A DNA stretch of 48,633 nt from an uncultured Chloroflexales bacterium (lineage in GTDB: Bacteria > Chloroflexota > Chloroflexia > Chloroflexales > Chloroflexaceae). Shown here in pieces: positions 6,720-15,323 of the stretch. Position 1 is the stretch's first letter. Each line of letters opens with the position of its first letter. Location: NCBI GenBank assembly GCA_937925925.1, contig CALANA010000044.1, positions 1 through 48,633 on the forward strand, read 5' to 3'. The position numbers were made by a program, and so were the translations under genes. The notes under the pieces were generated by a model. That model saw only the letters and a program-made list of their open reading frames with translations, had not been told where the DNA came from and did not search any database.

Positions 6720-9095
6720 TCACGGCTCGATCCGTTCCAGGTTGGCAAAGTTTGCCAGCAGGCGCTTCTGGCCTTTTTTGGCAAAGTTGACCGTCACCTC
6801 CTCATCACCCTCTACTATCTTACTGCTCATCACGATGCCTTCCCCAAACATATGATGTCGCACAGCCTGACCTGGTAAAAATCTCACGGTGGAAGGTCGC
6901 TCACTTTCGTTCGAGACGACAGTGTCATTGCGAGCGAAGCGAGAAGTGTCATTGCGAGCGAAGCGAGAAACCTTCCGCTGCGCTGCGCTATAGCTCTGTG
7001 GCGGCACACTGACAATCGGGCGTTTCATTGCTGGCTTGATCAGTTCCTGGGGGATGCTTGCCAGGAACCGCGAAGGACTACTCACACTGGTGCGCCCAAA
7101 ACTGGTGCGACGGAAGGCATACAATAGATAGAGCCGCTCGCGGGCACGTGTCGCACCCACATAGAACAGCCGACGTTCTTCTTCGAGCTTGTCTTTCTCG
7201 TCCATCGAACGGCTGTGCGGCAATAGCCCCTCTTCCAGACCAATCAGAAACACGACTGGAAACTCCAGACCCTTGGCCTGGTGCAATGTGATGCACGTTA
7301 CCACATCTTGCTGCTCATCGAGCGTATCTACATCAGCCACCAGCGCCACTTCTTCTAAAAATGTGACAAGCTGGGCCTCACGTTGCAGATAGATATAGTC
7401 TGCGGCTACCTCCCGCAGTTCCTGCACGTTGCGCCAGCGTTCCTCGCCCTCATCCGGCCCATACTCGTGCTGCAATGCTGCGCGGAAATGCGTCCGTTCG
7501 AGAATCGTATCAACCAGCCCTACCAGATCAAGCTGTTCACGCGCGGTTATCAAGCTGTCGATGAACTCCAGAAATGCGAGCAACGTGGCGCGTGTCCGTG
7601 CATTGAAGGGCGACTGTGGTGGGGATACAGGATCGGTGGTCATACCATCGGCGTCTGTGACTGAACGTGCAGTCGTGCGATCAGGGCCGGCTAAGACCTG
7701 CAGCGCCTGATAGACCGGCACTCCCAGTTCGCTGGCCCAGCGATAGAGTGCCTCCTCGGTGCGCCCGCCGATGCCACGCGCCGGAACATTGAAGATTCGC
7801 GCCAGGCTGACATTATCGCAAGGATTGTGAATAACACGGAGGTAGGCCAGCACATCCTTTATTTCTTTACGCTCATAGAACCGCATGCCGCCAATAATCT
7901 GGTAGCGCAGGCCACGTGCCATCAGTGCTTCTTCGACTGCCCGGCTCTGGGCATTGGTGCGATACATCACCGCCATATCGCCCAGACGATAGTCGCCTTG
8001 CAGCACCAGATGCGCGATTTCATCGACCACCCACTGTGCTTCATCGTTCTGGTCATACCCCTCGTGCAGCGACACTTGCACACCCACACCATTCTCTGTC
8101 CAGAGTTGTTTGACATGCTTCTGCTGCCCACCGGCGTTAATGACGGCCTGGGCTACATCCAGGATCGATTGCGTGCTACGATAGTTCTGCTCCAACAGAA
8201 TGACCTGTGCATCAGGGTAATCCTCTTCAAAATGCAGGATGTTGCGGATGTCAGCCCCGCGCCAGGCATAGATCGACTGGTCATTGTCGCCTACCACAAA
8301 CAAATTACGCCGCTGTGCTGCCAGTTGCTTGATCAACACATACTGGGCACGGTTCGTATCCTGATATTCGTCTACCAGTACATAGCGATAGCGTTCCTGA
8401 TATTTCGCCAATACCGGCGGGTGTTGCTGAAACAGGCGTACCGTCTCAAACAGCAAATCATCAAAGTCAAAAGCATTACTCTCATGTAGCAAGGCCTGGT
8501 AGCGTTCGTAGCAACGAGCAACGATTTCATCGTAGTACGAAGCACGGTTGAGCCGGGCATATTCAGCCGCGCTAACCAGTTCGTTCTTGGCACTCGAGAT
8601 CGCGCTGTGAATGGCACGCGGCGGATATTGCTTCTCGTTCAGGTTCAGATCTTTGAGTACTCGGCGCATCAACCGTTCTTGATCATCACTATCATAAATC
8701 ACAAAATCACGCTCGCGGCCCAGATGGATCACATCACGCCGCAAAAAGCGCGCACACACTTTGTGGAATGTACCAATGGTCAGGTCAGCAGCGTGGTCAG
8801 CACCAATCAAGGCGTGCAGACGTTCTTTCATCTCACGCGCGGCCTTGTTGGTAAACGTGACGGCCAGAATATGACCGGGGTCAATACCTGCCTCGCGGAT
8901 CAAGTAGGCTACCCGATGCGTCAAGACACGTGTTTTACCGCTACCAGGGCCAGCCAGAACCAGCACCGGGCCATCAATGATCTGCACCGCCTTTTGCTGG
9001 GCTGCATTCAGATCTTCAAGCAGTTTTGAGGCCTGCCTCGAACACATGTGATAGGCCTGCCTCGAACGCATGTGAGAGGTCATAGTTTGTTTCAC
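6720..9095 (-). CDS. pcrA: ATP-dependent 3'-5' DNA helicase PcrA/UvrD
   Basis: 791 aa from GTG 9095, superfamily 1A helicase for nucleotide-excision and replication-associated repair. Walker A AGPGSGKT is at residues 48-55; Walker B/motif II VLVDEYQDTN, motif III VGDNDQSIYAWRGAD, motif IV QNYRSTQSI and motif VI YVGATRARERL follow in order. The C-terminal GQAVRHHMFGEGIV module is the Tudor-like region found in PcrA. Two oddities: residues 8-23 are a tandem octapeptide H-M-x-S-R-Q-A-x made by a 24-bp duplication (9031-9078), so the true start may be one of several later Met codons; and residues about 706-723 contain SRFARNDT twice, encoded by an intergenic-type repeat. The gene starts 3 nt after the stop of the CNNM/CBS gene, so they share a transcript. 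Confidence 0.96.
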   Translation of the reverse strand: MKQTMTSHMRSRQAYHMCSRQASKLLEDLNAAQQKAVQIIDGPVLVLAGPGSGKTRVLTHRVAYLIREAGIDPGHILAVTFTNKAAREMKERLHALIGADHAADLTIGTFHKVCARFLRRDVIHLGRERDFVIYDSDDQERLMRRVLKDLNLNEKQYPPRAIHSAISSAKNELVSAAEYARLNRASYYDEIVARCYERYQALLHESNAFDFDDLLFETVRLFQQHPPVLAKYQERYRYVLVDEYQDTNRAQYVLIKQLAAQRRNLFVVGDNDQSIYAWRGADIRNILHFEEDYPDAQVILLEQNYRSTQSILDVAQAVINAGGQQKHVKQLWTENGVGVQVSLHEGYDQNDEAQWVVDEIAHLVLQGDYRLGDMAVMYRTNAQSRAVEEALMARGLRYQIIGGMRFYERKEIKDVLAYLRVIHNPCDNVSLARIFNVPARGIGGRTEEALYRWASELGVPVYQALQVLAGPDRTTARSVTDADGMTTDPVSPPQSPFNARTRATLLAFLEFIDSLITAREQLDLVGLVDTILERTHFRAALQHEYGPDEGEERWRNVQELREVAADYIYLQREAQLVTFLEEVALVADVDTLDEQQDVVTCITLHQAKGLEFPVVFLIGLEEGLLPHSRSMDEKDKLEEERRLFYVGATRARERLYLLYAFRRTSFGRTSVSSPSRFLASIPQELIKPAMKRPIVSVPPQSYSAAQRKVSRFARNDTSRFARNDTVVSNESERPSTVRFLPGQAVRHHMFGEGIVMSSKIVEGDEEVTVNFAKKGQKRLLANFANLERIEP
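6926..6975. repeat. Dispersed repeat inside pcrA, two tandem copies
   Basis: GTGTCATTGCGAGCGAAGCG occurs twice in a row (24-bp period). Repeats of the form CATTGCGAGCGAAGCGA are usually intergenic in bacteria. Here the copy lies in the poorly conserved linker between the helicase core and the C-terminal module and stays in frame, coding SRFARNDT twice. Confidence 0.75.
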
Positions 9096-9098
9096 TCT

Positions 9099-10115
9099 CT
9101 ATCCAGACTGTCGCCGTCGGCGAATGACATGTCGCAGATCAATCACGGTGTCGGTCTCGTCCACAATCTCGCCGGTCAACACTTCCAACACATCTTCGAG
9201 CGTAACCACCCCGGCCGTGCCGCCAAACTCATCCAGAACGACCACCAGATGGCGCCGCGTCCGCTGAAACACCTCCAGCAAACGATCGGCATGCGTACTC
9301 TGAGGAACAAACTGTGGCTCATGCGCAAATGAAATGATGGGTTGATCATATTTGCCTTCGACCATAGCGGCCAGGAGTTCATTTTTGAAGACAATCCCCT
9401 GCACGTGGTCAATTGAGTGACCAATCACAATGATCCGCGAGTGCTGCGACGCCAGAATAGCCGATCGCGCTTCCCCCAGCGTCCGATCACCGTGAAGATA
9501 CGTCAGATTTACACGCGGAGTCATAATATCATCAGCCGTCAGGTCATTCAAGCGAAACACGCGCTGGATCATATCCGATTCACGTTTGTTAATCAAGCCC
9601 TCCTGAGAACCAATATGCGCCAACAAGCGAATTTCGGCTTCATTGGTAACCGGATAACGGCTGCCTCTGGCAATCGGGGCGGTCAACTTTTCAATACACC
9701 AGACCAGCGGGGTAAAGATGCGGGTCAAGAATAACACTGGCCGTGCCACAACCAACCCGATTCGTTCAGCATACCGTTCGCCCAGCGTTTTGGGGATAAT
9801 TTCGGCAAAGATAATAACCAGAAAAGTCAACAAGCCAGAAACCATGCCTAACCACTGGCTTCCCAGCACACGTATAGCAATCCCACCAACCGCAATACTA
9901 CCCACGATATTAGCGATATTGTTCAAGATTACAATCGTCGCAATCGGACGACTCATTTTCTGGCGAATTTTCAACAGTGCCAGTGCGGCTGGCTTACGTG
10001 TCTCTCCCAGTTGACGTACACGCACCAGCGGAACCGAAAACAACGCCGCCTCCGTGCTAGAACAGAGTGCCGAGCTAATCAGAACGATCAGTATGGCTAT
10101 CAATAGCTGGATCAT
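9099..10115 (-). CDS. CNNM domain / CBS-pair membrane protein (HlyC/CorC-like)
   Basis: 338 aa. Residues 1-170 are the CNNM (DUF21) transmembrane domain with three to four helices (IAILIVLISSALCSSTEAAL; IATIVILNNIANIVGSIAVG; MVSGLLTFLVIIFAEIIPKT), and FAEIIPKTLGERYA is the family hallmark. Residues about 190-325 form a CBS pair: RVFRLNDLTADDIMTPRVNL, and VVLDEFGGTAGVVTLEDVLE. The protein ends soon after; the C-terminal CorC_HlyC domain of the common 430-aa form is absent. Family members are linked to Mg2+/Co2+ transport or homeostasis. Followed at once by pcrA. Confidence 0.92.
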   Translation of the reverse strand: MIQLLIAILIVLISSALCSSTEAALFSVPLVRVRQLGETRKPAALALLKIRQKMSRPIATIVILNNIANIVGSIAVGGIAIRVLGSQWLGMVSGLLTFLVIIFAEIIPKTLGERYAERIGLVVARPVLFLTRIFTPLVWCIEKLTAPIARGSRYPVTNEAEIRLLAHIGSQEGLINKRESDMIQRVFRLNDLTADDIMTPRVNLTYLHGDRTLGEARSAILASQHSRIIVIGHSIDHVQGIVFKNELLAAMVEGKYDQPIISFAHEPQFVPQSTHADRLLEVFQRTRRHLVVVLDEFGGTAGVVTLEDVLEVLTGEIVDETDTVIDLRHVIRRRRQSG

Positions 10116-10170
10116 AGCGTGAACCGATCGCCTCTATGCTGGCGCTAAACAACACATATCTTTGAATTTA

Positions 10171-10312
10171 CAAGACAGTTGCGGTGATATACTCAGCTTG
10201 CCTTTTTGCCTGCGATCTCGTAGAAGAAACGTTGTTTTTCGTCCACATATTCGCTGAAGGAACCCATGCGGGACGAAAAAGACGGTAGCAAGAAGCGACC
10301 GCATAACTCCTG
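10171..10312. repeat. Family A inverted-repeat element (A1)
   Basis: The right end GCGACCGCATAACTCCTG is the inverted form of the A terminus CAGGAGTTACGCGGTCGC; the left end (CAAGACAGTTGCGGTG) is degenerate. A central stem is seen in TTTTCGTCC / GGACGAAAA, and TTGCCTGCGATCTCGTAGAA is the conserved inner left segment. Sits just upstream of the CNNM gene start. Confidence 0.65.
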
Positions 10313-10410
10313 TGAAGTTTATAGGTATGCTGCTCAATCCGCAAAATATAGGTACTTGTATACCCAGATATACCTTACGCTATTGTACAACAAGAGTGAT
10401 GAATTTGAAA

Positions 10411-10459
10411 CGGCACTGTAAACAGATAAACTGTAAAAAGATAATCGGCAACAGTGCCG
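10411..10459. repeat. 9-bp inverted repeat in gene-free stretch
   Basis: CGGCACTGT (10411-10419) and ACAGTGCCG (10451-10459) enclose a loop that itself contains ACAG...CTGT. It lies downstream of the small membrane gene on the minus strand, about 85 bp past its stop, and lacks a T-run. The rest of 10313-10544 shows nothing further. Confidence 0.4.
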
Positions 10460-10544
10460 ATCGCCTTGCCAGTATTCGCACGGGCAACGGTGTACCTTCA
10501 TCCATCATCTTGGATGATTGCTGCCGGGAGTGTATGACACCGGG

Positions 10545-10823
10545 TTATAAACGCTTTACTTCACCCCAGTGCAAGAACAGCGCTCCCACCAGAACAAACA
10601 GCAGTCCCATGAACAACATGCCAGGAATGGACATAGGATGGATGCCATAGTGGTTCAAAACTGTCGCAACCGCAGCCAGTACCACCAGACAACAACAGAA
10701 CAAGCGTGTACCATCTTCCCAGATAAACCGAACAAAATTTCGGATTGGTGTTCGTGACATATAGACGGCAACCCCACTGACTCCAAATAGAGCTAACCAC
10801 AACATTCCCACCATAACGATCAT
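10545..10823 (-). CDS. Small three-helix membrane protein, unknown
   Basis: 92 aa. Three hydrophobic helices are visible: MVGMLWLALFGVSGVAVYMS near the N-terminus, LFCCCLVVLAAVATVL in the middle and MLFMGLLFVLVGALFLHWG at the end; between the first two is the loop RTPIRNFVRFIWEDG. Start ATG 10823 has GAGG eight nt upstream, which supports translation. Not recognised as a named family. It stands alone between repeat blocks. Confidence 0.6.
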   Translation of the reverse strand: MIVMVGMLWLALFGVSGVAVYMSRTPIRNFVRFIWEDGTRLFCCCLVVLAAVATVLNHYGIHPMSIPGMLFMGLLFVLVGALFLHWGEVKRL

Positions 10824-10926
10824 TGCTGTACCTCATGGTAACATTATCACACCTATTACTATAACGAGCCTTCGTCTTGCCGGGGATGCCGGGGGCGCAG
10901 GCCCTCGCACATGTTCCGAGATTTCG

Positions 10927-10958
10927 GCGTAGGAGCGTTGCATGCAACGCTCCTACGC
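10927..10958. repeat. Perfect 32-bp palindrome with TGCATGCA core
   Basis: The sequence is a perfect palindrome centred between 10942 and 10943; its core GCGTTGCATGCAACGC is identical to that of the 30-bp palindrome in H1 (3329-3358), while the outer arms differ (GCGTAGGA here). A looser copy is at 21110-21135. The remainder of 10824-11333 has no gene that I can support. Confidence 0.8.
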
Positions 10959-11333
10959 TCCCTCGAAACCTTCTTCCAGAGGAAGTCTCGTTCGAGTACT
11001 ATGCCCAATATTCAGGATAACGTTCTCAGCAACAACGAAGAAACCGTCGCGCAACGGAGAACACCGACATACCTGCCTTCCAGCCTATCTTCGCGGCCTC
11101 CGTTCCTCGGCGATAAACCCAAATCTGGTTGCAGGATGTAGGCGGCGGCTACAGGTGGCTTTGTTCCTGAAGATAAAACTGGTTGTTAGACCAACACTGG
11201 CGGTTGACCTATGCTTTCGTAACTGGCTCTGTTACACTACGAGTAACAGGGTGTTCTGGTTATATGCATGCAACGAGTTGTTATTCCACTCAACACCAGA
11301 CGAGCCTTGAATACAGCAAAAAGGAAACCCGCT

Positions 11334-11717
11334 ATGAATCAACAATTACAGACGCTATTAATCCGGCAACTGGCGTACCTCTGGGGCGCGGTGGCCTGGC
11401 GATCATATGAATTGCAAGGACGGGGCATCTTTTGTGTCTATGTTCAGCAACAACAGGATGCAGATTTTGTGCTGACGATAGAATATCTGTCAGTTGCAGA
11501 GTGTCAACATAAGCAAGCGCGACATCTGGCTAAAACCTATGATCCCAGGGTTGAATATGTATTGCTGCTCGGTGAATGTGCTGAAGATGCCGAGTGCAAG
11601 ATTATTCACCTGAACCATCCTCTGGCAGACATAGCCGCTGAAATGGCTCGTTCGGCACACAGTGAACTGTTTGACTTGCATCCTGAGATAGAAGACGAAA
11701 GAAAGACTGCTGCGTAA
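11334..11717 (+). CDS. Hypothetical protein, 127 aa
   Basis: Start ATG 11334 with AAGGAA about 8 nt upstream; a longer frame upstream lacks a ribosome site. The protein is soluble, with an aromatic N-terminal helix (QLLIRQLAYLWGAVAWRSYE is close to this, at residues 5-25), then a beta-rich part (GIFCVYVQQQQDADFVLTIE) and a C-terminal acidic stretch. Several Cys residues (QHKQARHL follows AECQ; GECAEDAECK) hint at no clear metal motif. Family not recognised. A tRNA lies 21 bp past its stop on the other strand. Confidence 0.55.
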   Translation: MNQQLQTLLIRQLAYLWGAVAWRSYELQGRGIFCVYVQQQQDADFVLTIEYLSVAECQHKQARHLAKTYDPRVEYVLLLGECAEDAECKIIHLNHPLADIAAEMARSAHSELFDLHPEIEDERKTAA

Positions 11718-11738
11718 TCTAGGAGTATGTGTCAATGC

Positions 11739-11813
11739 TGGTGGGCCACCCAGGATTCGAACCTGGAACCTGTCGGTTATGAGCCGATTGCTCTGCCATT
11801 GAGCTAGTGGCCC
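11739..11813 (-). tRNA. tRNA with CAT anticodon (elongator Met or Ile2)
   Basis: Class I fold on the minus strand, 75 nt with encoded CCA: acceptor GGGCCAC/GTGGCCC, discriminator A, D-arm GCTCAATGGCAGAGC, anticodon loop CTCATAA, T-arm CCAGGTTCGAATCCTGG. The first acceptor pair is a normal G-C and the anticodon stem lacks the three G-C pairs of initiator tRNA, so it is not tRNA-fMet. Whether C34 is lysidinylated (Ile2) cannot be read with certainty. Confidence 0.93.
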
Positions 11814-11866
11814 GCCATAATACCTCTCATTAACAGAACTTACATGGTGACTTGAAGCCTGTGTCC

Positions 11867-12001
11867 CTTTCGTCTGCAACACAGCGGCATTTGTTTTGTT
11901 CTATCGCAGGCGAAAAAGCTTGTCCCGTTCGACTGCGCTCAGGGCAAGCTCTGAGCGTAGTCGAAGGAACGTGAGCTTCGAGCAACCACGTAAGTTTCCT
12001 T
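11867..12001. repeat. Family A fragment, reverse orientation (A10), carrying a nested repeat
   Basis: Right end CGAGCAACCACGTAAGTTTC is the inverted form of the start of A9 (15360). Inside is GCTTGTCCCGTTCGACTGCG and its partner TCTGAGCGTAGTCGAAGG, a second repeat shared with A8 and A9. The left end is eroded. Confidence 0.6.
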
Positions 12002-12064
12002 ACTAATTGTTATCTTTCTCATTATAGTCATTTCCTGTGTCGTGGTCAACCATTCAACTCCTTA

Positions 12065-12360
12065 TACCGTTTCGACGTGAACCTTCGGCATGTTCCTGGT
12101 ATGAACATGAATGACGCGGTCGTTCCCCCTCCTTGCAAGGAGGGAATGGGGCTTTCAAGTGTCGTTTTTTTTGCGCAAAGCTCGGTTTTGCGGTATCAGG
12201 GCGCCCCCCAGCGGGGGCCGGGAGGGGGGATGGCAGGGGCGTTTTACCGCATTGCAAGACGATATAATTAAAAAAACCTGCACGTGTGAACTTGCCTTAC
12301 CCCACGCGAGCGGGTGGGTAGAGGGGCGAAAAGCTGCGGAAGGTCGAAGTTAGATTGGTA
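12065..12360. repeat. Family H element (H3) with an I element inside
   Basis: Termini TACCGTTTCGACGTGAACC and, inverted, GGAAGGTCGAAGTTAGATTG plus GTA; TTA directly outside both ends (12062-12064 and 12361-12363), as in H1. Its interior is occupied by an I element (12152-12291), so H3 is a composite. Also contains the 18-bp palindrome CCCTCCTTGCAAGGAGGG at about 12126-12143. Confidence 0.7.
12152..12291. repeat. Family I element (I1) nested in H3
   Basis: Left end CTTTCAAGTGTCGTTTTTTT followed by TGCGCAAAGCTCG; right end GATATAATTAAAAAAACC then TGCACGTGTGAAC. The interior GGGCGCCCCCCAGCGGGGG and GGCAGGGGCGTTTTACCGCA match the I copy at 38960-39099. The right end has drifted more than the left; no clear target duplication is seen here. 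Confidence 0.65.
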
Positions 12361-12377
12361 TTAGTTTAGTTTATGTA

Positions 12378-12405
12378 CAGGAGTTACGCGGTCGCTCGAA
12401 CCACA
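12378..12405. repeat. Family A terminus fragment (A2)
   Basis: CAGGAGTTACGCGGTCGCTC followed by GAACCACA matches the left end of A elements; no right end is found nearby, so this is a remnant. The remaining space up to 12864 holds B- and C-like scraps (CTCGCGCTCCCCGGGTGCC near 12470; GTTAAAGCCTGGACTCTG near 12712) and no gene. Confidence 0.55.
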
Positions 12406-12864
12406 TATCTTCTCTTAGTGCGCATAAGATCCGGGTCACATGAACCAGTGCTGGAAGTGCGGGCGGGGCGCTCGCGCTCCCCGGGTGCCTGCATGCAGGC
12501 CGGATGCTGTGATTTTTGTACAAAATATACAAAAAATAAGGTTATCATGTTGTTGAAAATATCTAACAGATATGCTACCATACGGATCAGCAAGTATAGT
12601 CGTGGGGTGATGGGTTTGTCGGAACTGAGCCATCAATTGGACACACGACCATGACTATAGCGATCACATCCTAAATTACCAATACTTTAGCTCGGATGAA
12701 GCGAGACTCAGGTTAAAGCCTGGACTCTGATTTTTCACGAAGTATGTTCGGATTACTCTGTCAGAAACAGCCTGTGGAGACCTGTGTGGGCAGGCACGCT
12801 TTGTCCCCACAATGCCGTGGGGGTAAGCGATAGGCGGCAGTGTAGCAGCAACGGAGGTTATAAT

Positions 12865-13140
12865 ATGGAAGGATTAGCACAAATTCAGGGTCTTTTGATC
12901 GGATTGATCGGGTGGGCCGCGACGGCAGTTCTAACGCTTAACTCAACAAAATTGACCAGAGCGGATCAGCGGGCAATGATTGTCTTCAGTTGGACACTCT
13001 GGATGATTCCGGCGCTAGGTGCCCTGGTATATCACAATTTACTGGCGATCAACGAGGCCGCATTTTACTGCATTGGCACGACGCTTCTGCTGGGGATTGC
13101 CGTATCAGTTAGCTCGATTCGCTGGCGCACCAAACCGTAG
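12865..13140 (+). CDS. Small three-helix membrane protein, unknown
   Basis: 91 aa, start ATG 12865 with CGGAGG 7 nt upstream. Helices: IQGLLIGLIGWAATAVLTLN, then MIVFSWTLWMIPALGALVYH, then YCIGTTLLLGIAVSVSSI; a short basic loop KLTRADQRA joins the first two and the tail IRWRTKP is basic. Family not recognised. Convergent with glnA, sharing a hairpin at 13174-13207. Confidence 0.6.
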   Translation: MEGLAQIQGLLIGLIGWAATAVLTLNSTKLTRADQRAMIVFSWTLWMIPALGALVYHNLLAINEAAFYCIGTTLLLGIAVSVSSIRWRTKP

Positions 13141-13173
13141 ATAGCGTTACTCCGTAAGCTTTGACCTACAAGT

Positions 13174-13207
13174 GAGGATCTATCCTGCACGTCCAGGATA
13201 GATCCTC
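13174..13207. terminator. Hairpin shared by convergent genes
   Basis: GAGGATCTATCCTG (13174-13187) pairs perfectly with CAGGATAGATCCTC (13194-13207) across a 6-nt loop. It lies between the stop of the small membrane gene (+) and the stop of glnA (-). U-tracts are poor on both sides, so a bidirectional terminator is likely but not textbook. Confidence 0.65.
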
Positions 13208-13230
13208 GCCGTTTCCTCGTACACGGTCGC

Positions 13231-14652
13231 CTAGCCGTCGTAGTACAAGAAGAACTCATATGGATGCGGACGCAATGACATCTGCACCGTCTCTGTACGC
13301 TTATAATCCAGATACGTACTGATTAAATCTTCGGTAAAGACATTGCCCTCCATCAAGAAGGCATGATCAGCCTCAAGCGCATCGAGTGACTCGCTCAATG
13401 AACCAGGTGTACCTTTAATATCGGCTTTCTCTTCGGGCGAGAGTTCGTAAATATCCACGTCTAGCGGTGGTGGTGGCTCGATCCGGTTCTTAATCCCGTC
13501 CAGTCCTGCCATCAACATAGCTGCGAACGACAGGTAGGGGTTGCACATGGCATCGGGAGCCCGGAACTCGATACGACGCGCTTTGGGCGAGGAAGAATAG
13601 GTAGGAATACGCACCGCAGCCGACCGATTGCGCTGTGAGTAGACCAGGTTGATCGGAGCCTCAAATCCAGGTACCAGGCGGCGGTAACTGTTCGTCGTCG
13701 GCGCACAGAAGGCCAGCAATGCCGGGGCGTGCTTCAAGATGCCGCCGATGTAGTAGCGTGCCATATCAGAGAGCAGCGCATACTTGCTCTCGTCGAAGAA
13801 GAGCGGCTCACCGTCTTTCCAGAGACTCTGGTGTGTATGCATTCCACTCCCGTTGTCACCAAAAAGCGGCTTGGGCATAAAGGTTGCCGTGTAGCCCAGT
13901 TGATGGGCCGTGTTCTTGACGATGTACTTGTACAAAATAAGCCGGTCAGCCATGACAAGCAATGGTGAAAAGCGCATGTCAATTTCACACTGACCAGCCG
14001 TGGCAACTTCATGGTGATGAATTTCAACGTCGATACCAGCTGCAATCATGTTCAGCACAATCTGCGAACGTATATCCTGCAGCGTATCCAGTGGCGGACA
14101 GGGGAAATAGCCTTCTTTGTGGCGCGGTCGATAGCCCAGATTTTTGCCGTGTCGATCAGCGCCACTGTTCCAGATGGCTTCTTCACTGTCGACAAAATAG
14201 TAGCCGCTGTGGCTGTTTTGATCAAAGCGTACATCGGTAAAGAGGAAAAATTCTGCTTCAGGCCCAAAATAGGCCGTATCCGCAATACCCGTATGTTTCA
14301 AATACGCTTCCGCCTTGCGCGCAATATAGCGCGGGTCACGCGAGTAAGGTTCACCCGTAATTGGGTCGCGGATGTCACAGAAAATCGCCAGCGTTGGTAT
14401 TTTCAGGATTGGATCAACAAACGCGGTTGATGGATCGGGTACCACCAGCATATCACTCTCGTTAATGACCTGGAAGCCCCGGATAGATGAACCATCAAAC
14501 CCCATCCCATCCGTAAAATCGCTTTCAGTCAACATGCCAGACGGCAACGAAAAGTGTTGCCACGTACCGGGCATGTCCGTAAAGCGCATATCCACCATCT
14601 GGATGTTTTTTTCTTTAATTAACTCAAAAACGCCTTTTACATCTAACGACAT
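13231..14652 (-). CDS. glnA: Glutamine synthetase type I
   Basis: 473 aa, typical GSI-beta length. It makes glutamine from glutamate and ammonia with ATP as a cytosolic dodecamer. Visible signatures: [23 protein letters not shown] (ATP site), the glutamate-site segment NRSAAVRIP, and [20 protein letters not shown]. The C-terminal [11 protein letters not shown] aligns with the adenylylation loop NLYDLPPEE of enteric GS, and keeps the tyrosine, so covalent control is possible. Start ATG 14652 is preceded by AAGGAGG at 9 nt. No glnB or amt gene is adjacent. Confidence 0.97.
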   Translation of the reverse strand: MSLDVKGVFELIKEKNIQMVDMRFTDMPGTWQHFSLPSGMLTESDFTDGMGFDGSSIRGFQVINESDMLVVPDPSTAFVDPILKIPTLAIFCDIRDPITGEPYSRDPRYIARKAEAYLKHTGIADTAYFGPEAEFFLFTDVRFDQNSHSGYYFVDSEEAIWNSGADRHGKNLGYRPRHKEGYFPCPPLDTLQDIRSQIVLNMIAAGIDVEIHHHEVATAGQCEIDMRFSPLLVMADRLILYKYIVKNTAHQLGYTATFMPKPLFGDNGSGMHTHQSLWKDGEPLFFDESKYALLSDMARYYIGGILKHAPALLAFCAPTTNSYRRLVPGFEAPINLVYSQRNRSAAVRIPTYSSSPKARRIEFRAPDAMCNPYLSFAAMLMAGLDGIKNRIEPPPPLDVDIYELSPEEKADIKGTPGSLSESLDALEADHAFLMEGNVFTEDLISTYLDYKRTETVQMSLRPHPYEFFLYYDG

Positions 14653-15047
14653 CGAGCCTGCCTCCTTGTGGTTTTACAGAACAAACATGGTCCTGACGAT
14701 ACAAACGAACGAAGTGAAATGCATATGAAGACCAGACAGAGGATATTTTTGGGCAAAACGCAGGTTGAGAGGGGAAACGGCAGCGAAACTCCTCTCGCGT
14801 AGATCTACGGTTGGACATGTATGTTGTGCGACTCGCTGCTGCTTCGCCGAATCGTGCTTACCCTGTGCTATGCGAGCCACGGGTGCTGATCTCCTACTCT
14901 TTCGGTTATGACCAGGACATCTGAGAACTATCTAGTATCTTACTCTTGTCCTGTTGTTTTGCGCTACGGTAAGGTTATACAAAAGTTAAGAGAGTTTACC
15001 TGGATGATTTGAACAATAGACAGACTCAACTTTCGTTGCTCTGGAGG
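14653..15047. other. glnA upstream region, little visible
   Basis: The divergent space ahead of glnA shows the 12-bp palindrome CGTAGATCTACG (about 14799-14810) and an imperfect stem GAGGGGAAACGG/ACTCCTCTC next to it. No gene, tRNA or known riboswitch pattern was recognised here. Confidence 0.35.
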
Positions 15048-15076
15048 ATTTGCTCTGAGAGACGGGCTATGCTACA
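15048..15076 (+). promoter_or_regulatory. Candidate sigma-70 promoter ahead of rplS
   Basis: TTGCTC, a 17-bp spacer and TACAAT form an acceptable -35/-10 pair. It is the best promoter-like sequence upstream of rplS, about 690 bp before its start codon. If used, the transcript leader would contain a stem-loop and two mobile repeats. Confidence 0.35.
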
Positions 15077-15097
15077 ATCCTTCCAGCAGGTCTGTAT

Positions 15098-15125
15098 TGG
15101 CAGGTAGTTGTGTGCTACCTGCCAT
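15098..15125 (+). promoter_or_regulatory. Stem-loop in the rplS leader
   Basis: GGCAGGTAG and CTACCTGCC form a perfect 9-bp stem around TTGTGTG, just downstream of the promoter candidate. Some L19 genes are autoregulated through leader structures; whether this one works that way is conjecture. Confidence 0.35.
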
Positions 15126-15206
15126 CTTCTATGCTCGTGCATTGTCATCATTCGTGGGCATACCGTGTGCGGCATGGTTGATCGTGTAGTAATACTTGTT
15201 GTGTGC

Positions 15207-15323
15207 GTAACCGTTCAGGTGGGGTGGTCAGGAGGGACGTTGCCCCTCCTGGAGTCTCTTCGGTTGTGCGAGGGCTGCAGGCCCCCGCGCCCCCGCCGGC
15301 GCAGGTACCACCTGAACGGTTAC
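15207..15323. mobile_element. Family E MITE-like element (E1) with 9-bp target duplication
   Basis: A 117-bp element bounded by perfect 16-bp terminal inverted repeats, GTAACCGTTCAGGTGG and CCACCTGAACGGTTAC. GTTGTGTGC stands directly outside both ends (15198-15206 and 15324-15332), which is a 9-bp target-site duplication. The interior is GC-rich with GGGCTGCAGGCCC-type pairing and has no coding capacity. Non-autonomous; the transposase that moved it is not in the window. Duplications of 9 bp are made by several IS4-superfamily transposases. Confidence 0.88.

Noticed and set aside
7827-8489. 220-aa plus-strand frame
   Set aside because: Lies wholly inside the pcrA helicase motifs on the other strand and has the composition of an antisense frame.
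11739-11813. Initiator tRNA-fMet
   Set aside because: The acceptor starts with a normal G-C pair and the anticodon stem lacks the GGG/CCC pairs of initiator tRNA.
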